Assembly (NCBI GenBank): GCA_027492275.1
Contig: JAPUFC010000021.1
Location: forward strand, 1-64,000
Direction of reading: 5' to 3'
Source: Mesorhizobium sp.
GTDB lineage: Bacteria; Pseudomonadota; Alphaproteobacteria; Rhizobiales; Rhizobiaceae
Length of the DNA stretch: 64,000 nt
Shown: in pieces, positions 55,174 to 64,000 of the stretch
Position numbering within the stretch: position 1 is the first letter of the stretch
How the letters are laid out: the number at the start of each line of letters is the position of its first letter
Notes under the pieces: model-generated
Seen by the model: only the letters and a program-made list of their open reading frames with translations
Database searches by the model: none
Told to the model about the DNA's origin: nothing
Made by a program: the position numbers and the translations under genes

Positions 55174-55557
55174 ATGAACCGACGCGCAACGCAAGGGAGC
55201 ACGATCGTCGCGCTTGTCGCGGCGGTGCTGCTCGTCGCGCAAGCCTTCCTCACCGCCTGGGCCGCCGGGGCGATGCCGCTCGGGCCGCAGCTCGACGTCT
55301 TCGGCAATCCGCTGTGCATCAACGGCGCGCATCAGGACGGCGGCGGCCCCGCAACGGATCATCCCGGCCTGCCTGATTGCTGCGCCTTCGGCTGCGGCAT
55401 GGTTTCGCCGCTGCTGCCGGTGCCGGCCGGCGAAAGCGCAGGCGTGGTTCATTCGCCGGCGTCCTCCGGCGTCCATTTCCCATGGGCAACCGGCTTTCCT
55501 CCATCGCCCCCGGCGCATGATCCGGGCAGTCCCCGCGCTCCACCCGTGACGGCGTGA
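55174..55557 (+). CDS. Exported Cys-containing hypothetical protein (DUF2946-like)
   Basis: A 127-residue secreted or anchored protein. A hydrophobic N-terminal helix ([20 protein letters not shown]) precedes a short region with [10 protein letters not shown] and DCCAFGCGM, then a Pro-rich tail. The Cys/His/Met content and position 83 bases before a PCuAC chaperone gene suggest a copper-handling partner. Family assignment is tentative. Confidence 0.65.
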   Translation: MNRRATQGSTIVALVAAVLLVAQAFLTAWAAGAMPLGPQLDVFGNPLCINGAHQDGGGPATDHPGLPDCCAFGCGMVSPLLPVPAGESAGVVHSPASSGVHFPWATGFPPSPPAHDPGSPRAPPVTA

Positions 55558-55640
55558 TCCGGCCGGCATCCGCTGCCGGTTTCCCGTCCGTCACGATTCA
55601 CGCCGCCGAAAACGCGCGGCATTTCCTGGAGCGATCAATC

Positions 55641-56207
55641 ATGTCCATTTCCATTCGGTGCGCCGCATCCGGCGCCTGTTCCGTGTCCCGTTTCCATCCG
55701 TCAGCCAGGCGTCTCGGCATCGCCGGCGTCACGCTGATGCTGCTCTTCGCGATCTGCCAGCCTTTGTTCGCCCACGGCTTCAAGCTGGGCGACCTCGAGA
55801 TCGGCCATCCCTGGTCGCGGGCCACGCCGCAGGGGGCCAAGGTCGCGGCCGGCTATCTCACGATCCGCAACGGCGGCGCGGCTGCCGACCGGCTCGTCGC
55901 GGCGAGCGGCGAGATCGCCGGCAAGACCGAGATCCACGAGATGTCCGTTGACGACAAGGGCGTCATGACCATGCGCCCGGTCACGGGCGGGGTCGAGATT
56001 CCGGCCGGCGGCGAGGCCGCGCTCAAGCCCGGCTCCTTCCACATCATGTTCATGGACCTGAAGCGCGGCGTGAAGGAAGGCGAGCGGTTCAAGGGCACGC
56101 TGACCTTCGAGAAGGCGGGCACGGTCGATGTCGAGTTCGCGGTCGAGGCGATGGGCGGCGGCTCGGGCGGACAGGAGGCCGGCGGACACGGCGGCCATGG
56201 CGGCTGA
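55641..56207 (+). CDS. PCuAC copper chaperone
   Basis: A 188-residue periplasmic copper(I) chaperone that delivers copper to cytochrome oxidase. The signature H-x-M...M...H-x-M is visible as H99/M101 (EIHEMS), M109/M111 and H134/M136 (FHIMFM). An N-terminal hydrophobic helix ([20 protein letters not shown]) exports it, and the C-terminus is Gly/His-rich (GHGGHGG), a further possible copper ligand. The start at 55641 has GGAG ahead; an earlier in-frame start at 55554 overlaps the preceding gene. Confidence 0.93.
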   Translation: MSISIRCAASGACSVSRFHPSARRLGIAGVTLMLLFAICQPLFAHGFKLGDLEIGHPWSRATPQGAKVAAGYLTIRNGGAAADRLVAASGEIAGKTEIHEMSVDDKGVMTMRPVTGGVEIPAGGEAALKPGSFHIMFMDLKRGVKEGERFKGTLTFEKAGTVDVEFAVEAMGGGSGGQEAGGHGGHGG

Positions 56208-56219
56208 ACGCAGCCCCCG

Positions 56220-56252
56220 GGCGGATGCCTCGCGCCATGCGGGGCATCCGCC
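56220..56252. terminator. Long bidirectional hairpin between convergent genes
   Basis: Arms 56220-56233 and 56239-56252 pair over 14 bp (one G-U on the transcript) around a 5-base loop. It sits between the convergent PCuAC and HWE-kinase genes. No T-tract is present, but the stem is by far the strongest seen in the window. Confidence 0.55.
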
Positions 56253-56333
56253 ATCCCGCTGACGGCGGTCGGAATGATGCGCCCGTTCAGTCGGCCCGGA
56301 TCGTCCGCTTCGGCGGGCGTGGGGCCGCCGGCC

Positions 56334-57449
56334 TCAATCGGTCGGCTTGGGCAGCGGCATCACCAGCGACAGGGACAGTCCATCGCTCCGCCAGTTGCGG
56401 GAAATCTCGCCGTCCAGTCCCCGCAGGACGGCCCGCTCCAGCGCCGTCCCGAAGCCCTGACGCTGCGCCGGCTCGTCCGAGATGCGGACGCCGTGCTCGT
56501 CCCAGTTGACCTTGAGGAGGTCGCCCTCGGCCGAGATCTCGATGTCCAGCCGGCCGTCGGGCTTCGACAGGGCGCCGTATTTCGCCGCGTTCGTCGTCAG
56601 CTCATGCAGCAGCAGGGCCAGCGACGTCAGGGTCTTTCCCGACAGCGGGACGTCGCCGCCGTCGATCGAGATGTGGGGGGACTGTTGCTGCTCGTGCGGC
56701 GCCACGATGGCTTTCATCAGGGCTTTCACGGTCGTCGAGGTCATCCCGGCGGCGCTGCCGACATCCGGCAGGGTCAGGTCGTGCGCGTTGGCCAGCGTCT
56801 GAAGACGCGCTTTCAGGTCGGCCGACAATTCCTCGACGGTCCTGGCGTTCCTGGCGCTCAGCGAGATGAGACCGGCGGTCACGGCGAACAGATTCTTGAT
56901 GCGGTGGTTGATCTCGCGCAGCAGCACGTCCTGCTGGGCGCGCGCATCCTTGTGCAGCGTCAGATCGTGGGTGAGCGTCAGCAGGAACTCGTCCTTGCGG
57001 CGTCCGGCTTCCTTCAGCGCCTCGGCCTGCGCCTCCAGCTCGTCACGCTGCGCGGCGATCTGCTGCCGCTGGCGGTACAGCTCGAAGAAGACCCCGGCCT
57101 TGCTGCGCAGGATGTCCGGCTCGATGGGCTTGTGCATGAAATCCACCGCGCCGCTTTCGTAGCCGCGAAAACGGCGCTGGCTGTCGGCGCTGCCGGCAGT
57201 GACGAAAATGATCGGCACGCGCCGTGTGCGCTCGTTGCCGCGCATCAGCTCGGCCAGTTCGAAGCCGTTGAGGCCGGGCATCTGGACGTCGACCAGGGCC
57301 AGCGCGACATCGTGGCTGAGGAGCAGTTCAAGCGCCTCGTCGCCCGACCGCGCCTTCAGGAGGACGAGATCGTCGCGGCGCAGCAGGGCCTCCAGCGAAA
57401 GCAGGTTCTCCTCCAGATCGTCGACCAGGAGAAAGTGGACAGGGCTCAT
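56334..57449 (-). CDS. Response-regulator / HWE histidine kinase fusion
   Basis: A 371-residue soluble protein: receiver domain (1-120, phosphoacceptor D54 in ALVDVQMPG), coiled coil (about 125-150), then an HWE/HisKA_2-type kinase with phosphoacceptor H182 in REINHRIKNLF and ATP-binding ELTTNAAKYGAL. Between coil and H182 there is a stub RRKDEFLLTLTHDL that resembles the start of an ordinary HisKA helix, as if one kinase type had been swapped for another. The start at 57449 overlaps cheB by four bases. Last gene of the signalling operon. Confidence 0.88.
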   Translation of the reverse strand: MSPVHFLLVDDLEENLLSLEALLRRDDLVLLKARSGDEALELLLSHDVALALVDVQMPGLNGFELAELMRGNERTRRVPIIFVTAGSADSQRRFRGYESGAVDFMHKPIEPDILRSKAGVFFELYRQRQQIAAQRDELEAQAEALKEAGRRKDEFLLTLTHDLTLHKDARAQQDVLLREINHRIKNLFAVTAGLISLSARNARTVEELSADLKARLQTLANAHDLTLPDVGSAAGMTSTTVKALMKAIVAPHEQQQSPHISIDGGDVPLSGKTLTSLALLLHELTTNAAKYGALSKPDGRLDIEISAEGDLLKVNWDEHGVRISDEPAQRQGFGTALERAVLRGLDGEISRNWRSDGLSLSLVMPLPKPTD

Positions 57450-58021
57450 GGTCGCACTCGGAGTGTCTTGAGGTGGGCGGCGATCTGATCGAGCGACAGG
57501 ATTCCAGCGCCGGGCACCGAGGCGATCGCCGCCTCCGGCATGGCCGGCGCGAACGCGCCCCGCGGCTCCTGCACCAGCGCGGCGCCGCCGGCCGCGACGA
57601 TGGCCTGCAGGCCTTTCGCGCCGTCCTGGTTGGCGCCGGTCAGGACGACGCCGATCAGGGCAGGGCCATACGCATCGGCGGCGCTCTCGAACAGGACGTC
57701 GATCGAGGGCCGGGAGAACAGGACCGGTTCGTCGCTCGACAGCGCCAGGCATCTGTCCGTCTCGACCAGCAGATGGTAGTCGGGCGGCGCGAAATAGACC
57801 GTGCCGCCGACGATCGGCTCCTTGTCCTCGGCTTCCTTCACCGGGACGCGGCATTTCGCCTCGAACAGCTCCGACAACACGCTGCGCCGGTCGGGCGGCA
57901 CATGCACGACGATCAGCACGGGCAGCTCGAAGCCTCGCGGCAGGGCGGGCAGGATGGCGGACAGCGCCTCCAGCGCCCCGGCGGACGCACCGATCACGAT
58001 CGCTTCGGCGGTGACGGGCAT
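57446..58021 (-). CDS. CheB-type methylesterase domain protein (no receiver)
   Basis: A 191-residue stand-alone CheB catalytic domain with the Ser region IGASAGALEAL, the His in VVHVPPDRRS and the Asp region VLTGANQDGAKGL. CheB removes methyl groups from, or deamidates, chemoreceptors, but no receptor is encoded nearby. It lacks the regulatory receiver domain. The start overlaps the cheR stop by one base (TGATG type) and the end overlaps the HWE kinase. Confidence 0.9.
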   Translation of the reverse strand: MPVTAEAIVIGASAGALEALSAILPALPRGFELPVLIVVHVPPDRRSVLSELFEAKCRVPVKEAEDKEPIVGGTVYFAPPDYHLLVETDRCLALSSDEPVLFSRPSIDVLFESAADAYGPALIGVVLTGANQDGAKGLQAIVAAGGAALVQEPRGAFAPAMPEAAIASVPGAGILSLDQIAAHLKTLRVRP

Positions 58022-58860
58022 CAGTCGGCGCGCCTCTGATAGATCTTCTCCTCGCGCACGAAATCGTCGAACGCGCCGGCATGGCGCGAGAAGCGCAGGC
58101 TCTCCTTCGCGCCGAGGCCGAGAAATCCCTTGCGGGGCAACGAGTCCTTGAACAGGCCGATGGCGCGGTCCTGAAGCGTGCGATCGAAATAGATCATGAC
58201 GTTGCGGCAGGAGATCAGGTTCATCTCACCGAACACCGCGTCGGTGACGAGACTGTGGTCGGAGAAGACGACGTTGCGCCGCAGGGTGCGATCGAACGAC
58301 GCGCGCCCGTAGGCGGCCTGGTAGTAGTCGGACAGCGACGACCGGCCGCCCGACCTGCGGTGGTTCTCGGTGAAGAGCTGCATGCGATCCAGCGCATAGA
58401 CGCCGGTTTCGGCGGCATGGAGCGCGTCTTGGTTGATGTCCGTGGCATAGAAGATCGTGCGATCCTCCAGCCCTTCCTCGCGGAACAGGATGACGAAGGA
58501 ATAGAGTTCCTCGCCCTCGCTGCAGCCGGCGATCCAGACCTTGAGCGAGGGGTAGGTCCGCAGATGCGGCACCACCTTCTCGCGGATGGCGCGGAAATAG
58601 TCCGGGTCGCGGAACATCTCGCTGACCTGCACGGTCAGGTAGCGCAGGAGCCGCGGCAGCATGTCCGGCTCGTGCAGGAGACGCTCCTGCACGGCGGAGA
58701 AGGTGGCGAAGCCGAGCTGCTGGCGCGCCTGCCGGAGGCGGCGCTTGATCGACGCCATGGAATAGTTGCGGAAATCGTAGTGATAGCGCACGAACAGCGC
58801 CTCCAGCAGCAGCCGGATCTCGATGTCCTCCACCTTCTCTTCCGCTGCGATCTCGCTCAC
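58021..58860 (-). CDS. CheR-type protein methyltransferase
   Basis: A 279-residue SAM-dependent methyltransferase. The N-terminal helical CheR domain (RYHYDFRNYSMASIKRRL) is followed by the SAM site VWIAGCSEGEELYSF, ATDINQDALHAAETGVY and LISCRNVMIYF. The start is a GTG at 58860 overlapping the hybrid-kinase stop (GTGA). The usual GCSTGEE is GCSEGEE here. The target is unknown, as there is no chemoreceptor in the window. Confidence 0.9.
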   Translation of the reverse strand: MSEIAAEEKVEDIEIRLLLEALFVRYHYDFRNYSMASIKRRLRQARQQLGFATFSAVQERLLHEPDMLPRLLRYLTVQVSEMFRDPDYFRAIREKVVPHLRTYPSLKVWIAGCSEGEELYSFVILFREEGLEDRTIFYATDINQDALHAAETGVYALDRMQLFTENHRRSGGRSSLSDYYQAAYGRASFDRTLRRNVVFSDHSLVTDAVFGEMNLISCRNVMIYFDRTLQDRAIGLFKDSLPRKGFLGLGAKESLRFSRHAGAFDDFVREEKIYQRRAD

Positions 58861-61800
58861 TTCGGCATCCACACGCGCACGAGGGACAGGAGCTTCTCGA
58901 CATCGAGCGGCTTGGCCATGTAGTCGTTGGCGCCGGCGTCGATGCAGCGCTGCTGGTCGTCCGGCATCGCCTTCGCCGTCAGCGCGATGATCGGCAGCTT
59001 CGTCCATTCCCTGTTCCTGCGGATCTCGCGCGTGGCCGTCAACCCGTCCATGACCGGCATCATGATGTCCATCAGCACCAGATCGATCCTGTGCCCGGGA
59101 TCACCGGCCGAGCGCGCGAGCGCGTCGAGCGCCTCCTTGCCGTTGCGGGCGATCTCGACGGACGCGCCGCGCGGCTCTAGGATGTTGGTCAGCGCGTAGA
59201 CGTTGCGCACGTCGTCCTCGACCACCAGGATGCGCCTGCCCTCCAGCAGCGCGTCCCTGTTGCGCGCCTTGCGGATCATCTTCTGCTGCTCGGCGGGCAG
59301 TTCGGAAATCACCTGATGCAGGAACAGGCTCACCTCGTCCAGAAGGCGTTCGGGTGACTTCGCGCCCTTGATGATGATCGACTTCGAATAGCGCCGCAGC
59401 CGCTGCTCGTCGTCGGCGGACAACTCGCGCCCGGTGTAGACGATCACCGGCGGAAAGGCATAGGCGCTTTCCCGGCTCAACGTCTCGAGCAGCGAATAGC
59501 CGGAGGCGTCGGGCAAAGTGAGATCCAGCACCATGCAGTCGAAGGTCTGCTCGCCGAGCAGCCGGATGCAGTCCGCCGCGGTTCCGGCCGTCACCGTCTC
59601 GACGTCGCTGGAGGACAGCAGCCTGGCCACCGCGTCGCGCTGCACCGGGTCGTCCTCCACGATCAGGATGCGGTGCACGCGCCGGGTCAGCCTGCTTTCG
59701 AATTTTTGAAGCACCTCGACCAGTTGCTCGCGCTGGACCGGTTTGATCTCGTAGCCGACGGCGCCGAGCGAGAAGGCGGTCTCCGCATGATCGCCGCCCG
59801 ACACGACGTGGATCGGGATGTGCCTGGTCTGCGTGTCGCGCTTCAGGCGGTCGAGGACCGACAGCCCCGATTGATCGGGAAGGCCGACGTCCAGGATGAT
59901 GGCGCTCGGCATGAACTCCCTGGCGAGGTTCAGGGCCTCGTCGGCGGTGCCCGCCACCAGGGTCCGGAAGCCCATCTCGCGCGACAGGTCGCGCAGGATG
60001 GCGGCGAAGTTGTCGTCGTCCTCGACGACGAGAAGGACGCGCCGGGCGCCTTCCAGGGCGTTGCGGTCGTCCTCCAGCCGGCGGCCGACCGGGGGCGAAA
60101 CCGGACGCGGCTCCTCCGTGGCGGGCAGCGCCGTGGCGGCCGCCGCCGCCCCCGCTTCGCGCGGCGCGACCTTGGCCGGATCGTAGGCGGCCGGGATGGT
60201 GACCGTGAACGTGCTTCCCTTGCCTTCCGCGCTCTTGAGGTCGAAGGCGCCGCCGAGCAGCCGGACGAGCTCGCGCGAGATCGACAGGCCGAGGCCGGTG
60301 CCGCCATATTTGCGGCTGATCGTGCCGTCCGCCTGATGGAATGCCTCGAAGACGCGCTGCTGCTGCTCGGCGCTGATGCCGATCCCGGTGTCGGAGACGG
60401 CGAAGGCGACCCTGCCCCCGGCTGCCCCGGCGATCGCCAGCCTGACCTGCCCGGCCTCGGTGAACTTGCAGGCGTTGGACAGGAGGTTCTTGAGCACCTG
60501 TTCGAGCCGCTGCGGGTCGGTCTCGATCTCGGCCGGACAGTCGGGGGCGATGTCGATGGCGAAATCGAGCTTCCGTTCCGCCGCCACCGGCTGGAAGAGC
60601 TGGCGCAGATTGCCGGCCAGCCGCTCGACCACGACCGGTTCCGGCCTGATCTCGACATGGCCGGCCTCGATCTTCGACAGGTCGAGGATGTCGTTGATCA
60701 GGTTGAGAAGGTCGTTGCCGGACGACTGGATGGTCTTGGCATATTTGACCTGCTCCTCGGTCAGGTTGTCGTGCGGATTGTCGGCGAGCAGCTTCGCCAG
60801 GATCAGCGAGGAATTGAGCGGGGTCCGCAGCTCGTGCGACATGTTGGCCAGGAAGTCGGACTTGTAGCGGCTGGCCTGTTCCAGCTCGCGCGCCTTGAGC
60901 TCCACCGACGCGTTGGTGCGCTCAAGGTCGTCGCGCTGCCTTTCGAGCTGCTGCGCCTGCTCCTCGAGCTGGGAATTGGTCTGTTCGAGCTCCACCTGCT
61001 GCTGCTCCAGCCGGGCCTGGGATTCTTTGAGCGCCCGGCCCTGTTCCTCCAGCTCCTCGTTGGAAACCCGCAACTCCTCGCTCTGGGTCTGCAACTCCTC
61101 GGACTGCCGCTGCGTCTCCTCCAGGAGGTTCTGCAAGTCTTCGCGGTAGGCGGCCGAGCGCACCCCCGCCGCGATCGCCGCCGAGGCTTCCTGGAGAAGC
61201 GCGAGGACGCGCTCGTCGGCCGCCCGCAGGAATCCGAGCTCGAGGACCGCGTTGACGGCGCCGTCGACGCTTGCCGGCATGATGACGAGGTGGCGGGGCT
61301 TGTCGCTTCCCAGCGCGGAGCCGAAGGCGAGATATCCGTCCGGCACGGCGTCGACGATCATCGGACGGTCCTCGGCCGCCGCCTGGCCGAGCAGACCTTC
61401 CCGCGATCGGACCTGCGCGGGAATGCTGGCGTCGTCCGGCACGCCATAGGTCGAGGCCCGCCGGTAGACGCCGCCCTTTCCGGCGAACAGCGCCCCGGCG
61501 ACGGCGCCGGTGTAGCGCGCCAGATATTCCAGCACGCTGTTGCCGAGCTGCTCGACGGCCTGGTCGCCCATCATCGCCGAGGCCAGCCCGACCTGGCCGA
61601 GCTGGAGCCATTCCTCGCGGCGGCGGGCCAGCGTCGCGCGGCGCACGAGCAGCGCGATGGCAAGCGTCAGGAGCAGGCCGAGCGCGCCCGACAGCAGGCT
61701 GCTGGCAAGCGCCGTCGCCTGCGCGCTGTCCATCTGCTCCAGGCGTTCGATCCGGGTGCGCGTCTCTTCCTCGGCCATGGCCGAGAGCTGCGCGCGGATC

Positions 61801-62288
61801 GCGTCCATCGCGATCTTGCCCCGGTTGGAATTGACCACTGAAAGAGCTGCTTCCACGCCTTGCGTGCGTCGGAGTTCGATCGTCTCGCCGAGCTCGGCAA
61901 GCTTCGCGTCGATCTGCCGCCGGAGCACGGCCACCCGGGGCCGCTGCTCGGGGTTGCGGCGCGACAGGTCCGCGATTTCGTCGAGCTTGGGGGGGATGGC
62001 CCGCAAAGCCGCCTCATACGGCTCCAGATAGCGCTCGTCCCCGGTCAGCAGGAAGCCGCGCTGGCCGGTTTCGGCGTCCTGGAGATTGGACAGCATCTGG
62101 TCGAGCGCGACGATGGTCCGGTGCGTCTGAACGACGAGCGCATTGCCTTCCCGCACCGACTGGAGGTTGAGAAAGGCGACCGCGCCGCTCACCAGGAAGA
62201 ACACGATCGCGCCCGCCAGGCCGAGCGCCACGGCGGGGTCCAGGCCGAGGAGGGACCTCGATGTGTTCTGCGGCGACGACAAACTCAT
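58857..62288 (-). CDS. CHASE3-GAF hybrid histidine kinase with three receivers
   Basis: An 1143-residue membrane kinase. TM1 (about 20-41), CHASE3 periplasmic sensor (42-190), TM2 (194-216), GAF (about 235-385), a long Glu/Gln-rich coiled coil (385-475), HisKA (H485 in NMSHELRTP), HATPase (N605; DTGIGI 633-638; GGTGLGLSI 662-670), then three receiver domains with acceptors D800, D922 and D1074. The last is the most canonical (LMDIMMPVMDG). The start at 62288 puts TM1 near the N-terminus; 73 more open codons upstream look non-coding. First gene of a kinase-CheR-CheB-HWE operon. Confidence 0.93.
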   Translation of the reverse strand: MSLSSPQNTSRSLLGLDPAVALGLAGAIVFFLVSGAVAFLNLQSVREGNALVVQTHRTIVALDQMLSNLQDAETGQRGFLLTGDERYLEPYEAALRAIPPKLDEIADLSRRNPEQRPRVAVLRRQIDAKLAELGETIELRRTQGVEAALSVVNSNRGKIAMDAIRAQLSAMAEEETRTRIERLEQMDSAQATALASSLLSGALGLLLTLAIALLVRRATLARRREEWLQLGQVGLASAMMGDQAVEQLGNSVLEYLARYTGAVAGALFAGKGGVYRRASTYGVPDDASIPAQVRSREGLLGQAAAEDRPMIVDAVPDGYLAFGSALGSDKPRHLVIMPASVDGAVNAVLELGFLRAADERVLALLQEASAAIAAGVRSAAYREDLQNLLEETQRQSEELQTQSEELRVSNEELEEQGRALKESQARLEQQQVELEQTNSQLEEQAQQLERQRDDLERTNASVELKARELEQASRYKSDFLANMSHELRTPLNSSLILAKLLADNPHDNLTEEQVKYAKTIQSSGNDLLNLINDILDLSKIEAGHVEIRPEPVVVERLAGNLRQLFQPVAAERKLDFAIDIAPDCPAEIETDPQRLEQVLKNLLSNACKFTEAGQVRLAIAGAAGGRVAFAVSDTGIGISAEQQQRVFEAFHQADGTISRKYGGTGLGLSISRELVRLLGGAFDLKSAEGKGSTFTVTIPAAYDPAKVAPREAGAAAAATALPATEEPRPVSPPVGRRLEDDRNALEGARRVLLVVEDDDNFAAILRDLSREMGFRTLVAGTADEALNLAREFMPSAIILDVGLPDQSGLSVLDRLKRDTQTRHIPIHVVSGGDHAETAFSLGAVGYEIKPVQREQLVEVLQKFESRLTRRVHRILIVEDDPVQRDAVARLLSSSDVETVTAGTAADCIRLLGEQTFDCMVLDLTLPDASGYSLLETLSRESAYAFPPVIVYTGRELSADDEQRLRRYSKSIIIKGAKSPERLLDEVSLFLHQVISELPAEQQKMIRKARNRDALLEGRRILVVEDDVRNVYALTNILEPRGASVEIARNGKEALDALARSAGDPGHRIDLVLMDIMMPVMDGLTATREIRRNREWTKLPIIALTAKAMPDDQQRCIDAGANDYMAKPLDVEKLLSLVRVWMPK

Positions 62289-62542
62289 TCGGCTCTCACT
62301 TGCTGCTCGCGCGGCGTTGGGCGGGACCGACGCCGATCCGTGCCGGCGGCCCGACCATGCTTCCTGACCTGCATGGCGGGCAGTTGGCAAGCACCATCTT
62401 GAGGGCGGGCCGTCTTTGCGCCGCGGCACGTGGTCCGGCCGGCCGTCTGACGAAAACGCCGCACCTTGGAACTTGCGAAGGCACGGCCCATTATACTGAC
62501 GAGGCATTGCGCCCGCGGTCGGGAGCTGTTGGACGAACTGAG

Positions 62543-63922
62543 ATGACGGCGCACAAACCGCAAGGCATGGGAGTGAAGACGCGGCTCAGCGGCCTGGTCC
62601 TTCTGGACGACAATGCGGACGCCTTCTCTGCCAGGCTTCTGTCGGCGCGGGAAGCGGCAGTTAGCCTCGATCTGATGTATTACGTGTGGCGGCTCGACAC
62701 CTGCGGGCGGGCGCTGCTGTGCGAGGTGATCAGGGCGGCGGACCGCGGCGTGCAGGTCAGGCTGCTGATCGACGACATCAATCCGGCCGCCAGCGATGAA
62801 GCCTATCGCCTTCTGGACGGTCATCCAAACATCCAGCTCAAACTGTTCAATCCGAGCGCCATCCGCCGGCGCGGGCCGATCCGCTGGGCCGAATGGGTGT
62901 TCCGGTTCGGCGCGCTCAACCGGCGCATGCACGCCAAGGCGTGGATCGCCGACGGGCGCCTGGCCGTGGTCGGCGGCCGCAACATCGGCGACGAGTATTT
63001 CGGCCAGGCCAACACCAATTTCCGCGACCTTGACCTGCTTCTGCTAGGCTCGGCGGTCGAGCAGACCACCCGGATCTTCGAGGAATTCTGGAACCACGCG
63101 CTGGCGCGCCCGGTCCAGCGCGTCAGGAGCGCTGGCCGCGCTCCGGTGCTGCGCGACCTGCTCGCCTTCGACGTCGAGCCCGAGCGCCTCATGAACGGCC
63201 GGCGGTCGATGGAGGCGATGATCGCGGCGGCGGATGTGCGCTGGATCGACAAGGTCAGGGTGATCGCCGACCCGCCGGACAAGGCGCGCGGCCGGCTGCG
63301 CGAGAACTGGCTGATGAAGGCCGTTCTTCCCATCATCCGCGACAGCCGGCGGCGGCTCGACATCATCTCGCCCTATTTCATACCGGGCGCGCGCGGCGTC
63401 GATATTCTGCGCGGGCTGGCGCGGCGCGGCGTGGTGGTGACGGTGCTGACCAATTCGCTGGCCGCCACCGACGTCGCTGCGGTCCACGGGGCCTACGCCA
63501 ACTATCGCCGCCGGCTTCTGCGCGCCGGCATCAACCTGTTCGAATTCCAGCCCTTCGACGGCCGCAACCGGATTTCGGTGTTCGGCTCGAAAGGCGCCAG
63601 CCTGCACACCAAAGCCTTCACGGTGGACAGCAGGATCGGCTTCGTCGGCTCTTTCAACTTCGACCCGCGTTCCGTCTCTCTCAACGTGGAGATGGGCATC
63701 CTGTTCGAGGACGAGGTGCTGGTCCGCACGCTGGAGGAGCGGGTCGACCAGGAGAAACAGGCCGATGCCAGCTACTGGCTGTCGCTCGATCGCGGCGTGC
63801 TGCGCTGGACCGGGGAGCACGAGGGGCGGCTGAAGCAGTTCCGCGGCGAGCCGGAGGCAACGTTGATGCGCCGGCTGGTCGCCTCGATCGTCCGGTGGCT
63901 GCCCATCGAATCCCATCTCTGA
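62543..63922 (+). CDS. Phospholipase D-family / ClsC-like cardiolipin synthase
   Basis: A 459-residue protein with two HKD motifs: H130-x-K132-x4-D137 (MHAKAWIADGRLAVVGGRN) and H355-x-K357-x4-D362 (LHTKAFTVDSRIGFVGSFN). It has no membrane spans at the start, resembling YmdC/ClsC, which makes cardiolipin from phosphatidylglycerol and phosphatidylethanolamine, more than ClsA. The start at 62543 is chosen for a normal N-terminus; the frame is open 282 bases upstream without family likeness. Divergent from the hybrid kinase across a 254-base gap in which no other gene is seen. Confidence 0.87.
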   Translation: MTAHKPQGMGVKTRLSGLVLLDDNADAFSARLLSAREAAVSLDLMYYVWRLDTCGRALLCEVIRAADRGVQVRLLIDDINPAASDEAYRLLDGHPNIQLKLFNPSAIRRRGPIRWAEWVFRFGALNRRMHAKAWIADGRLAVVGGRNIGDEYFGQANTNFRDLDLLLLGSAVEQTTRIFEEFWNHALARPVQRVRSAGRAPVLRDLLAFDVEPERLMNGRRSMEAMIAAADVRWIDKVRVIADPPDKARGRLRENWLMKAVLPIIRDSRRRLDIISPYFIPGARGVDILRGLARRGVVVTVLTNSLAATDVAAVHGAYANYRRRLLRAGINLFEFQPFDGRNRISVFGSKGASLHTKAFTVDSRIGFVGSFNFDPRSVSLNVEMGILFEDEVLVRTLEERVDQEKQADASYWLSLDRGVLRWTGEHEGRLKQFRGEPEATLMRRLVASIVRWLPIESHL

Positions 63923-64000
63923 GCGCCGCAGCGCGGAGCCGGCCGCTGGAACCGCGAGCGCCGTTTCGTCTTTCTGCTATGTTGCACGAGGGGCGGCTCG

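Overview
The window is GC-rich chromosome of an alphaproteobacterium, most likely of the order Hyphomicrobiales (Rhizobiales) near the Mesorhizobium/Phyllobacteriaceae group. That placement is inference from gene content: an imuA-imuB-dnaE2 mutagenesis cassette, an HWE-type histidine kinase, a four-subunit sarcosine oxidase locus, a DUF2171 protein and many solute ABC transporters. There are about 55 genes, one tRNA, and no gene-free gap above 300 bases.

Left edge (1-8080): the end of imuA, then imuB and dnaE2. A minus-strand housekeeping set follows (Trm112-like protein, LON-domain protein, thioredoxin/TPR co-chaperone, Ala-tRNA(Pro) deacylase), then a tRNA-Gly(GCC) with its own promoter and terminator.

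8280-24511 is an accessory catabolic locus built on a divergent pair of operons. The leftward operon encodes an FAD oxidoreductase, a GntR/FCD regulator, a beta-hydroxyacid dehydrogenase, fructuronate reductase, mannonate dehydratase and KDG kinase. The rightward operon encodes hydantoinase/oxoprolinase B and A subunits and a five-gene peptide-type ABC transporter. Both promoters can be read in the gap between them, and each is overlaid by copies of an ACTAGTCGACCA element that looks like the GntR operator.

24595-30984 holds a TetR regulator and most of a leucine/isovalerate operon (both methylcrotonyl-CoA carboxylase subunits, methylglutaconyl-CoA hydratase, HMG-CoA lyase), without the isovaleryl-CoA dehydrogenase. 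A DUF2171 gene follows.

31022-51558 is the most unusual region. A heterotetrameric sarcosine-oxidase-like enzyme (soxBDAG) sits with an HpcH/HpaI aldolase, PurU, a tetronate kinase/decarboxylase pair (OtnK/OtnC-like), a bicupin, two paralogous double NTF2-like proteins, an asparaginase homologue with an altered substrate motif, an alpha/beta hydrolase, a CUT1-type sugar ABC transporter, and LysR and LacI regulators. Three perfect copies of the palindrome GCATTCGAATGC lie at two promoters about 10 kb apart, one for the bicupin/Otn operon and one for the transporter. This suggests a LacI-controlled regulon for an uncharacterised amino- or amido-polyol-like substrate.

51660-64000 has a flavin-fold stress protein, an OmpA-like protein, a lone tyrosine recombinase, a CoxG-like protein and a PCuAC copper chaperone with a Cys-rich partner. 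It ends with a tightly overlapped signalling operon (triple-receiver hybrid kinase, CheR, CheB, receiver-HWE kinase) with no chemoreceptor, and a divergent ClsC-like phospholipase D-family gene.
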